Shown piece after piece: positions 15,763-22,443 of a stretch of 43,777 bases of DNA (position 1 is its first letter; every line of letters starts with the position of its first letter). Source of the stretch: an uncultured Lentisphaeraceae bacterium (GTDB taxonomy: Bacteria; Verrucomicrobiota; Kiritimatiellia; RFP12; DVOR01); assembly GCA_949289005.1 (NCBI GenBank), contig CASEMQ010000009.1, positions 1-43,777 of the forward strand, given 5' to 3'. The position numbers and the translations under genes are program-made. The notes below the pieces were generated by a model. That model had not been told where the DNA came from. It worked only from the letters and a program-made list of their open reading frames with translations, and did no database searches.

Positions 15763-17118
15763 TTACTCGCCCCCCAGCTTCATCGCCTTGGCCGCCGCGC
15801 GCATCGCCTCGAAGGCGTCGGGCCGGCTCGCGAAGAGATACCCCGAGAGCATGGCCGACAGCTTGGTCTGGTAATACTCGCCCAAACGCGTCAGCCGCAT
15901 CGTGCCGTCGGGCAAAGAAGCCCAGACACCGGCTTGCGCCCAATTCTCCAGCAAAGGGGCGAAGTCGGTGTCCGGGAAATCCGCGGGATTGAAGACCCCA
16001 CGCTCCATCTGATCCGTGAGTTTGGCGCGCAAGCGATGGTTCGCGGGCTTGCGCATGGCCGTCCCGAGCGGCTTCTCCCCCGCGTCCACCGCCTTTTCCC
16101 ACGCCTCCAGGTCGCCCGTCTGCATGAACGACCAATCCCCGACAAAGCCACCCGCGCCGCACCCGAAGGGCACGATGTCCGCCCCCGTCTTCGCCCAGTG
16201 GTTGTAGCGGTTGCGCTCGAGCGCGTTGCGGCCCCAGTGCGTGCACGAGAGTTGCCACCACCCCTGCGCGGCCAACCAGTCGCACGCCGCCGCGTGGCGC
16301 GCCGCGCGCTCCTCTTCGCTCCACCCTTCCTTTTCCATCCGCTTCGCCAGCGGCAACCCGGGGAAGACCTTCAGCGAGTAGAGATCCACGCCATCCAACG
16401 CGGAGTCATGGACGGTCTTCACGTTCCGCTCCATCCAGTCTTCCTGCGTCTGGCTCGGCAGGCCGTAAATCAAGTCCGCCACCAGGGCAATCTTGTCCCC
16501 GCAAATCCCCTTGATTTCGCCCAGGCGCGTCAGCAATTCCTCGCGGCTGTTCCGCCGCCCCAGGCTCCGCCGCAACTCCGTCTCGAAACTCTGGATGCCG
16601 AACGAAAAGCGCGTCACGCCCGATTCCAGGCACGCCCGCACCCGCGCGTCGTCGAAGGCGTAAATCCGCCCCTCCACCGTGAACTCCACGTCCGGCGCGA
16701 CCGTGAAATGCTCGTAAATCGCCCCGATCACCCGCCGCAACTGATCCGCGCTCAGCGCCGTCGGCGTCCCCCCGCCGAAATACACCACGTCCACCGGCTT
16801 CTTCGTGAACGCCCCCCGCGCCGCCTCCCGCGCGATCTCCTTCAGCAAACGCTGCGTGTACGCCTCCAGCGCCGCGTCGTCCGTCCGATGCGAGTAGAAC
16901 CCGCAGAACGCGCAACGGCTCACGCAAAACGGCACATGCACATACACAATCAACGGCTGGCCCTCGGTCGGCGCCGTCTCCCCCCACACCCGCTGCAAGT
17001 CCTCGCCCTTCGCCGGCTTCGTCAGCATCGCCAACATATCCCCGTGCGGCGCCATCCGCCCCGAAAGCCGCTTGAGCAACGCATCCCGCCCGGTCGGCAA
17101 CAAAAAAGCTGTCTTCAT
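15763..17118 (-). CDS. hutW: HutW/ChuW-type radical SAM heme-degradation methyltransferase
   Basis: A 451-residue HemN-superfamily radical SAM protein. The 4Fe-4S motif is C65-x3-C69-x2-C72 (VPFCVSRCAFCGFY). CAFCGFY, rather than the CxYCDF of HemN/HemW, is the form I associate with HutW/ChuW. A GGGTPTAL SAM-binding motif follows, then FSFGIQSF and DLIYGLPSQT, and a C-terminal HemN_C-like domain. HutW/ChuW/HmuW enzymes open heme anaerobically by methylation, releasing iron and anaerobilin. Being first in an operon with an ECF importer and a flavodoxin fits heme-iron acquisition. A heme chaperone (HemW) or oxygen-independent coproporphyrinogen dehydrogenase (HemN) is the main alternative. Confidence 0.85.
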   Translation of the reverse strand: MKTAFLLPTGRDALLKRLSGRMAPHGDMLAMLTKPAKGEDLQRVWGETAPTEGQPLIVYVHVPFCVSRCAFCGFYSHRTDDAALEAYTQRLLKEIAREAARGAFTKKPVDVVYFGGGTPTALSADQLRRVIGAIYEHFTVAPDVEFTVEGRIYAFDDARVRACLESGVTRFSFGIQSFETELRRSLGRRNSREELLTRLGEIKGICGDKIALVADLIYGLPSQTQEDWMERNVKTVHDSALDGVDLYSLKVFPGLPLAKRMEKEGWSEEERAARHAAACDWLAAQGWWQLSCTHWGRNALERNRYNHWAKTGADIVPFGCGAGGFVGDWSFMQTGDLEAWEKAVDAGEKPLGTAMRKPANHRLRAKLTDQMERGVFNPADFPDTDFAPLLENWAQAGVWASLPDGTMRLTRLGEYYQTKLSAMLSGYLFASRPDAFEAMRAAAKAMKLGGE

Positions 17119-17162
17119 CGCTCGTTCCTTACGCCCCTTTCGGGGTCTTGAATTAAAACGCT

Positions 17163-17172
17163 CTAATATTAG
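17163..17172. promoter_or_regulatory. Palindromic operator over the hutW -10 box
   Basis: CTAATATTAG is a perfect 10-bp palindrome that covers the -10 hexamer of the hutW promoter. Its position would let a bound repressor block RNA polymerase. For a heme/iron operon an iron- or heme-responsive regulator is a reasonable guess, but the site does not clearly match a Fur or DtxR box. Confidence 0.45.
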
Positions 17173-17194
17173 TCTTTCCGAACAGTCTTGTCAA
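17166..17194 (-). promoter_or_regulatory. Sigma70 promoter of the hutW-ECF-flavodoxin operon
   Basis: On the minus strand, TTGACA (17189-17194), a 17-bp spacer and TAATAT (17166-17171) form one of the best promoters in the window. The leader of about 45 nt contains a small GACCCC/GGGGC hairpin (about 17133-17146). A TAAGGAAC Shine-Dalgarno then precedes the ATG at 17118. Confidence 0.8.
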
Positions 17195-17358
17195 GCCCCC
17201 GGCACAACCCGCGAAAATCCGTCGTTTCCGCTTGCCCGCGTGTCCTTTGCGCTCGATTTTCAGTGCCCGCGCACCCGAAAAATCTAAGAAAGCACTAATA
17301 AAATCCCACCTTTTGCCCCTCCGCCCCACACCCCGGGCGCGCCACCCGCCCCCACCCT

Positions 17359-17549
17359 GTCGGAAACACCCGCCAACCCTGTCGATAACTTCGCGAAACC
17401 TGTTGAAAACCTGTTGAAAGCGGACGAGGCCGGAGAAGGGCAAAAACCGCTTTTTCAATCTATACGCGGGGTCGTTTTCCGAGACACGCCGCATCTCCCC
17501 CCGAGACGCGCCGTATCCCGGGGTGAGACACGCCGCACCCCAAACCGCC
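17359..17549 (+). repeat. Dispersed iteron-plus-palindrome element, copy 2
   Basis: Iterons TGTCGGAAA (17359), TGTCGATAA (17380), TGTTGAAAA (17401) and TGTTGAAAG (17412), each preceded by CC, are spaced 21, 21 and 11 bp. TTTTTCAATC and GCGGGGTCGTTTTCC follow. Then come three tandem units of about 22 bp, each starting GAGACRCGCCG (17484, 17506, 17528). Each iteron, read on the other strand, differs from a DnaA box such as TTATCCACA by one or a few bases. The element fills much of the 475-base gap between the divergent hutW and pdxA genes. The rest (17195-17358) has AT-rich patches around 17275-17305 but no gene I can support. Confidence 0.82.
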
Positions 17550-17577
17550 CCCGCCGAACACCGTCAGTCGCCGATGG

Positions 17578-17586
17578 TGTTATAAT
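17578..17586 (+). promoter_or_regulatory. Extended -10 promoter of pdxA
   Basis: TGTTATAAT is a perfect extended -10 element. It ends 7 nt before the ATG at 17594, predicting a leaderless or nearly leaderless transcript. No -35 hexamer is evident. The intervening G-run could otherwise be read as a Shine-Dalgarno. Confidence 0.6.
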
Positions 17587-17593
17587 GGGGGGC

Positions 17594-18529
17594 ATGAAAG
17601 CATTGGCGATTACGGCGGGGGATTGCGCCGGCATCGGGCCGGAAATCGTGGCCCGCGCGGCGGCGGCGTTCCCGGACGAGACGTTCGCGGTCTATGCCGA
17701 CCGCGCACTCTTTGCGCGCGCCTGCGCGGCGGCGGGGGTGCCGTTGCCGCGCAACGTGGACTGGCGCGAGGTGCCGCTGCGGGGGGCGGAGGCGGTCGTG
17801 CCGGGGCGGAACCAAGCGGCGACGGGGCGCCTGGCCTATGATTGCGTGACGGCGGCGGGCAAGGACGCGTTGGCGGGGCGGGTGCGGGGCATCGTGACGG
17901 CGCCTTTCAGCAAGGCGGCCTTGCGCCTGGCGGGGCTGGACGTGCCGGGGCACACGGAGCTCTTGGCGCGGCTGTGCGGGCGCGAGGAGGCGACAATGGC
18001 CTTCTTCGCGCCGGGGCTCGTGGTGGGGCTGGTGACCATCCATTGCGCGTTGCGCGACGTGCCGGGGCTCGTGACGCGGGCGCGGCTGTCGCGGGCGTTG
18101 GGGGATTTGGCGGCGGCGTTGCGGCGGGCGTTGGGGCGGCGGCCACGCATCGGGGTGCTGGCGCTGAACCCGCACGCCGGCGAGGAGGGGGCTTTCGGCG
18201 ACGAAGAGGCGCGCGTCATCGTCCCCGCCCTGCGCGAGGCGGAGGCCGCGGGCTGGGCGGATCTGGAGGGCCCGCTGGTGCCGGACACGGCCTTCGCGGC
18301 GGCAAGCGACCCGGGGCGCTTCGACGCTTTCTTGGCGATGTATCACGACCAAGGGCTCATCCCCTTCAAGATGAAAGCCTTCGAGGAGGGCGTGAACGTG
18401 ACGCTGGGGCTGCCCTTTGTGCGGACAAGCCCCGACCATGGCACGGCCTTCGCGCTGGCCTGGCAAGGCAAAGCCTCGGCGCGCAGCATGGTTGCCGCCA
18501 TCCAACGCGCACGGGAGCTGACCCGATGA
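17594..18529 (+). CDS. pdxA: 4-hydroxythreonine-4-phosphate dehydrogenase PdxA
   Basis: NAD-dependent oxidation of 4-phosphohydroxy-L-threonine in the DXP-dependent pyridoxal phosphate pathway. The 311-residue protein has the family N-terminus AITAGDCAGIGPEI (Cys where Pro is usual), TAPFSKAAL (102-110), PGHTE (118-122), LNPHAGE (191-197) and YHDQGLIPFK (250-259), with His residues for the divalent metal. TSPDHGTAF near 278 completes the set. I chose the ATG at 17594 rather than 17585 because the latter lies within the -10 box. Its stop overlaps the ATG of the next gene (ATGA). Confidence 0.93.
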   Translation: MKALAITAGDCAGIGPEIVARAAAAFPDETFAVYADRALFARACAAAGVPLPRNVDWREVPLRGAEAVVPGRNQAATGRLAYDCVTAAGKDALAGRVRGIVTAPFSKAALRLAGLDVPGHTELLARLCGREEATMAFFAPGLVVGLVTIHCALRDVPGLVTRARLSRALGDLAAALRRALGRRPRIGVLALNPHAGEEGAFGDEEARVIVPALREAEAAGWADLEGPLVPDTAFAAASDPGRFDAFLAMYHDQGLIPFKMKAFEEGVNVTLGLPFVRTSPDHGTAFALAWQGKASARSMVAAIQRARELTR

Positions 18530-19134
18530 ACGCGCCCCCGCCCGGGGATCGCGAGGAGGCGGCGCGCGCGCGGCGCGACCGTTGGGCCCTGCGGCTCTTC
18601 CTGGGGGCCTGCGCGCTCCTGCTCGGCGCCTACGCGGTGGCCGACGCGCACGGCATCGTCCCGCGCGAACTCTCCGTGCGCTGGCGCACGCAACAGCGCG
18701 GCCGCCTGAACCTGGATGGCCGCTACACGGAGTTCGACCCGGATCTCTGCCTGGGCATCGCCATCGGCGACACGCGCTATCGCTTCAACTACGCCTCCTA
18801 CCACGCCATCGTCACCCGCCCCCTCTTCGGCGTGCGCCGCTGGGTCATCCCCGAGGAAGTGCGCTACGAAGGCGACGTCTTCACCGTGACGGCGCTCGAT
18901 CCCTTCGCCTTGCTCAACGCCCCCGACGCCGAGACCGTCTCCCTGCCCCCCACCCTCCGCCACACCAACGGCGCCGAGGCCCTCGCCGGCGAGACGCTCC
19001 GCACCCTCACCCTGCGCCTCCCCGACGGATCGGCCCGCGACTTTCCCTCCGCCCGCGGCTTCGACGAGGCCACCCTCCGCCGCGCCCTCGGCCTGCCCCC
19101 TGAACCCTCCCCCACGGAGACCCCCACCCCATGA
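18526..19134 (+). CDS. Hypothetical single-pass membrane protein
   Basis: I do not recognise this 202-residue protein. It has an Arg/Glu-rich cytoplasmic start, one membrane helix at about residues 24-44 (LRLFLGACALLLGAYAVADA), and an extracytoplasmic domain with several aromatic residues (YRFNYASYHAIVTRP, RRWVIPEEVRYEGDVFTVTALD). The second half hints at leucine-rich-repeat-like phrases (VTALDPFALLNAPDAETVSLP). Four-base overlaps with pdxA and rsmD mean all three are translated as a unit. Function unknown. Confidence 0.72.
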   Translation: MNAPPPGDREEAARARRDRWALRLFLGACALLLGAYAVADAHGIVPRELSVRWRTQQRGRLNLDGRYTEFDPDLCLGIAIGDTRYRFNYASYHAIVTRPLFGVRRWVIPEEVRYEGDVFTVTALDPFALLNAPDAETVSLPPTLRHTNGAEALAGETLRTLTLRLPDGSARDFPSARGFDEATLRRALGLPPEPSPTETPTP

Positions 19135-19691
19135 GAATCGTCGCCGGCGCCTGGCGCGGCCGCACAATCGCCGTGCCCCACTCCGATGCCATCCGCCCCA
19201 CGCAAGACCGCGTGCGCGAGGCGCTCTTCAACCTGCTCCGCCCCGTGCTCGGCGGCGCGCGCTTCCTCGACCTCTTCGCCGGCTCCGGCGCCGTCGGCCT
19301 CGAGGCGCTCAGCCAAGGCGCGGCCGAGGCCGACTTCATCGAGCGCGACCGCGCCGTCCACGCCACCCTGCTGCGCAACCTGGCCGCCTTCGGCGTGGAC
19401 GCGACCCGCGCCCACCTGGACGATGTGGCCGACTGGCTGGCCTCCCCCGCCCGCCCGCCGCGCGGCCCGTGGGACATCGTCTTCGCCGACCCGCCCTACC
19501 GTCTGGCCGGGACCTTCGCGGGCGCCCCCCTGGCCGAGGCGCTCCTGGCACGCGGGGCCTTCGCGCCCGGCGCTTTCCTCATCCTGGAAAGCGATGTGGG
19601 CAACCCCGCCGAACCCATCCCGCGCTTCGCGCTCCTCCGCGACCGCCGTTACGGCAAAACCCGCCTGGCCCTCCATCGCCTCACAGACTGA
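19131..19691 (+). CDS. rsmD: 16S rRNA (guanine966-N2)-methyltransferase RsmD
   Basis: Methylates N2 of G966 in helix 31 of 16S rRNA. The 186-residue protein has the RsmD start MRIVAGAWRGRTI, TQDRVREALFNLL (24-36), SAM-binding FLDLFAGSGAVGLEAL (45-60), acidic ribose-binding IERD (70-73) and the catalytic FADPPY (118-123). Length is normal. The ATG overlaps the previous stop by 4 nt. It is followed after 21 nt by dut, which seems to have its own promoter. Confidence 0.94.
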   Translation: MRIVAGAWRGRTIAVPHSDAIRPTQDRVREALFNLLRPVLGGARFLDLFAGSGAVGLEALSQGAAEADFIERDRAVHATLLRNLAAFGVDATRAHLDDVADWLASPARPPRGPWDIVFADPPYRLAGTFAGAPLAEALLARGAFAPGAFLILESDVGNPAEPIPRFALLRDRRYGKTRLALHRLTD

Positions 19692-19696
19692 GAAGA

Positions 19697-19705
19697 TGCT
19701 AGAAT
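19697..19705 (+). promoter_or_regulatory. Extended -10 promoter of dut
   Basis: TGCTAGAAT ends 7 nt before the dut ATG at 19713, and no Shine-Dalgarno is present. This fits a leaderless transcript starting at or next to the ATG, in addition to readthrough from rsmD. Confidence 0.5.
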
Positions 19706-19712
19706 GTGCCCC

Positions 19713-20195
19713 ATGACGCTGATTGTGGAACGTTTGACGGAGACGGCGCGTTTGCCGGCCTACGCGCATCCCGGCGATGCGGGGCTGGATCTGTGCGCCG
19801 ACGCGGCGGTGACCTTGGCGCCGGGGGCGCGCGCAGCCATCCCCACCGGCCTGCGCCTGGCATTGCCCGAGGGCACGGAGGCGCAGGTGCGCCCGCGGAG
19901 CGGCCTGGCCCTGCGCCACGGCGTCACCGTGGCCAACGCCCCGGGCACCATCGACGCGGGCTACCGCGGCGAACTCAAGGTGTTGCTCGTCAATCTGGGG
20001 CGGGAGCCCTTCGCGGTGGAGCGGGGGATGCGCATCGCGCAGCTGGTGGTGGCGCCCGTCTTGCGCGTGGCGGTGGCCGAGGCCCCGGTGCCCGCGCAGG
20101 GCACGGCGCGCGGCACGGGCGGCTTCGGCTCGACAGGCCTGCGCGCGGAGGTCGCCACGCGCGGCACGCACCCGCCCCCGCCGGGAACGCCGTGA
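19713..20195 (+). CDS. dut: dUTP diphosphatase Dut
   Basis: Trimeric dUTPase that hydrolyses dUTP to dUMP, keeping uracil out of DNA and feeding thymidylate synthesis. All five motifs are present in 160 residues: AGLDL (23-27), PRSGLAL (61-67), [10 protein letters not shown] (78-87, with the catalytic Asp), RIAQLV (107-112) and the Gly-rich [10 protein letters not shown] (133-142). About 18 extra residues follow motif 5. I chose the ATG at 19713; an ATG at 19704 overlaps the -10 box. Confidence 0.94.
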   Translation: MTLIVERLTETARLPAYAHPGDAGLDLCADAAVTLAPGARAAIPTGLRLALPEGTEAQVRPRSGLALRHGVTVANAPGTIDAGYRGELKVLLVNLGREPFAVERGMRIAQLVVAPVLRVAVAEAPVPAQGTARGTGGFGSTGLRAEVATRGTHPPPPGTP

Positions 20196-20243
20196 GGGCG
20201 CCCTTGTTTTCGCGGGGCGGGGCTCGCGGGGCGGGGCGGGACT

Positions 20244-20252
20244 TGGTATACT
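20244..20252 (+). promoter_or_regulatory. Extended -10 promoter of the resB-ccsA genes
   Basis: TGGTATACT ends 7 nt before the ATG at 20260. The 7 intervening bases (GTCCGGC) contain no ribosome-binding site. The geometry is identical to that upstream of dut and pdxA. Confidence 0.55.
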
Positions 20253-20259
20253 GTCCGGC

Positions 20260-20922
20260 ATGAAGAGTGGTTCGAATGTGCGGTTTTCGCCGTGGGCGCG
20301 GGTGGGCGTCGCGCTTGCGTTGTTGGCGTTGGCGGCGTGCGCGGCGGTGTTGGCCTTCCCTGGGACGCGGACGATTTTGCGGACGCCGTGGGCGAACGCG
20401 GCGCTGTGGGCGCTGTTGGCGGCGTGTGTGGGGTGCGCGCTGTGGGCGTTGGCAAGGCGGCGGTGGCTGGGCGCGCTGTTCCATGCGGGCGCGGCGGCGG
20501 TGATTGTCGGGGGCGGGCTGACGGCGGATCACGCGCGGACGTGGCAGGTGGGGCTGGTCGATTCGCCCATCGCCCCGCCGGAGTATGCGACGTGGCGCAC
20601 GGAGGGCAAGCCGGACGGCGAGGTGGTGGCGCTCGAATCGTTCACCATCGAGACCTATCCGGATGGCATGCCCAAGCAATATCGCACGCGCCTGCGTTTC
20701 CCCGAAGGCGTACGTGAGATTGCCGTGAACAGGCCGCTCCGCCGCAAGGGGCTCACGTACTACCAGATGTCCTACGCACGGGCGTGGGATCCTTATGGAC
20801 AGCCGGTGTGGCAGACCATCCTGTCCGTGCGCAAGGATCCGGGCGTGCCCGTCGTCTTCGCGGGTTATGGCGCGCTGGCGTTGGCCGCGCTGGGAATGGC
20901 GATCCGGGAGTCTCTGCAATGA
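20260..20922 (+). CDS. ResB-like cytochrome c biogenesis protein
   Basis: A 220-residue membrane protein with hydrophobic segments at about 13-34, 43-64, 70-85 and 196-214, and a periplasmic loop between the last two. Family-like features include LFHAGAAAVIVGGGL, the loop phrases ESFTIETYPDG and VNRPLRRKGLTYYQMSYA, and a final helix. It is much shorter than full ResB (about 400+), matching the reduced ResB-like proteins paired with CcsA in some bacteria. System II CcsB-CcsA handles heme delivery and ligation to apocytochrome c. Its stop overlaps the ccsA ATG. Confidence 0.75.
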   Translation: MKSGSNVRFSPWARVGVALALLALAACAAVLAFPGTRTILRTPWANAALWALLAACVGCALWALARRRWLGALFHAGAAAVIVGGGLTADHARTWQVGLVDSPIAPPEYATWRTEGKPDGEVVALESFTIETYPDGMPKQYRTRLRFPEGVREIAVNRPLRRKGLTYYQMSYARAWDPYGQPVWQTILSVRKDPGVPVVFAGYGALALAALGMAIRESLQ

Positions 20923-21647
20923 CAGTCAAGACCGACACGTTGGGTGCGCTGCTCACCGCGCAGGTCGTCTTGGCCGGGCTGGGCATGGCGTTGCCCAAGG
21001 CCGTGGGGCGTTTCGTCTGGGGGGCCGTCCTGCCCGTGGGGCTGACGGCGATCGCCCTGCGGTGGGGCGCGGTGGGGCACCCGCCCATGCGCAATCTCTT
21101 CGAGGCGTTCCTCTGGCTGCCGCCCATCCTGGCGGGGGCAACGCTCCTCACGCATTGGCGCGAGGGGGTTTGGACGGTGCGGCTGGACGCCGCGCTGGGT
21201 TTTGTCGTGGCCTTTCCGCTCGCGTTCGTCTTCTCGGCGGCGGAAGGGCGGCTGATGCCCGCCTTGCAGAGCCCGCTCTTCGTGCCGCACGTCTTGGGCT
21301 ATATGTTGGCCTACGCGCTCATGGCGCGCGCCTTCGCGCTGGAGTGCGTGGGGCAGGCGCGCCCCGCGCGGCGCAGCCTGGCCTGGGGCTTTTTCCTGAT
21401 CACGGGCGCCTTGGCGCTCGGCTCGATCTGGGGCAACGAGGCTTGGGGCGCCTATTGGCAGTGGGACCCCAAGGAGCAATGGTCGCTCGCCACTTGGCTG
21501 GTCTATGCCGCACTCTTCCACGTGCGCGGCAGCCGCCCGTGGCGCCTGGCGCTTTTGGGCGTGGGGTTGCTGGCCATCCTGCTCACGGTCACGTGGATCA
21601 ACCTTTCCAAACTCTTTCCCGGGATGCACAGTTATGCCGGGCTTTGA
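20919..21647 (+). CDS. ccsA: Cytochrome c biogenesis protein CcsA/ResC-like
   Basis: Heme handling and ligation membrane protein. The 242-residue protein carries the tryptophan-rich WWD-type motif WGAYWQWDPKEQWSL (176-190) and His residues at 54 (GHPPMRNLFE), 124, 201 and 237 that match the conserved heme-ligand positions of the family. About seven membrane helices are visible. The ATG at 20919 forms ATGA with the resB stop. It is followed by a gene overlapping its last 14 nt. With the ResB-like gene it indicates system II cytochrome c maturation. Confidence 0.9.
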   Translation: MTVKTDTLGALLTAQVVLAGLGMALPKAVGRFVWGAVLPVGLTAIALRWGAVGHPPMRNLFEAFLWLPPILAGATLLTHWREGVWTVRLDAALGFVVAFPLAFVFSAAEGRLMPALQSPLFVPHVLGYMLAYALMARAFALECVGQARPARRSLAWGFFLITGALALGSIWGNEAWGAYWQWDPKEQWSLATWLVYAALFHVRGSRPWRLALLGVGLLAILLTVTWINLSKLFPGMHSYAGL

Positions 21648-22428
21648 GGAACATCCCTTCGTGCGGGCGCTGGACGACACCATCGCCGCGCTCACCCTGA
21701 TGCGCGAAAACGGCATCAAGACGCTCCCCGTGGAGCCCGCCGTCTGGGCGGCCTTCGCCGCGCCCTCCCCCGCGCAGGCGTTGCCGCGCGTGCCCCCGCC
21801 CACCCAGACCGCCCGGCCGGCCCCGCCCGGCGTGCCCGGCGACACCCCGGAGGCGCGCCAAGCCGCCATGGACGCGCTCCGCGAGTCAATCGCCGCCTGC
21901 CGCGGTTGCGTCCATGCCTGCGAACGGTCGCGCCTCGTGGGGCAGGGCCCCGTCTTCAACCCGCGGGTGGCCGTGGTCAACGGCGCCGAACTCTCGGGCG
22001 ACACGCCCGTGGCGCTCGGCTCCCGCCTGGAGGGCGAGGCCGGGGCATTGCTCGACAAGATGCTCGCGGCCATCGGCCTCGCCCGCCCCATGCTCTACCT
22101 CACCGCCGCGATGAAATGCCCCGTGGACAAGCGCCCCGCCAACGAGGCGCTCCGCGTCTGTGCGGCCTTCCTGCGGCGCGAGCTCACCTTGGTCAATCCC
22201 GGAGCCATCGTGCTCCTGGGCCCGGTGGCCGCCCGTGCGCTCCACCCCGCCGGCGTGGCCGCCACCGGCAAGGTGGGCCAATGGAATCTGTTGGGGCACA
22301 TCCCCACCATCACCCTTCACCATCCCATGCGCCTGCTCATGGCCGGCCCCGGCCTGGCCGACCCGCTCAAACGCGAGAACTGGGCCGTGCTCCAGGCGCT
22401 TCGCGCCCGTCTCCGCCAACCCGTCTGA
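21634..22428 (+). CDS. Uracil-DNA-glycosylase-like iron-sulfur protein
   Basis: A 264-residue protein of the UDG superfamily, family 4/5-like. A variable N-terminus (1-80) includes a Pro-rich linker. The Cys cluster CRGCVHAC (C89, C92, C96) with later C162 (AMKC) and C176 (RVC) can ligate a 4Fe-4S cluster. EAGALLDKMLAAIGL (135-149) and LHHPMRLL (228-235, the HP-loop) fit the fold. The catalytic motif normally GEAPG is replaced by NGAELSG (116-122), so glycosylase activity is doubtful. The start is the ATG at 21634, overlapping ccsA by 14 nt. Confidence 0.75.
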   Translation: MPGFEEHPFVRALDDTIAALTLMRENGIKTLPVEPAVWAAFAAPSPAQALPRVPPPTQTARPAPPGVPGDTPEARQAAMDALRESIAACRGCVHACERSRLVGQGPVFNPRVAVVNGAELSGDTPVALGSRLEGEAGALLDKMLAAIGLARPMLYLTAAMKCPVDKRPANEALRVCAAFLRRELTLVNPGAIVLLGPVAARALHPAGVAATGKVGQWNLLGHIPTITLHHPMRLLMAGPGLADPLKRENWAVLQALRARLRQPV

Positions 22429-22443
22429 TCGCACCTCCCGCCC

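Noticed and set aside
17359..17420. Replication origin (oriC) at the iteron array
   Set aside because: The same array recurs at two other places in the window, there is no dnaA/dnaN or other origin gene nearby, and no extended AT-rich unwinding region.
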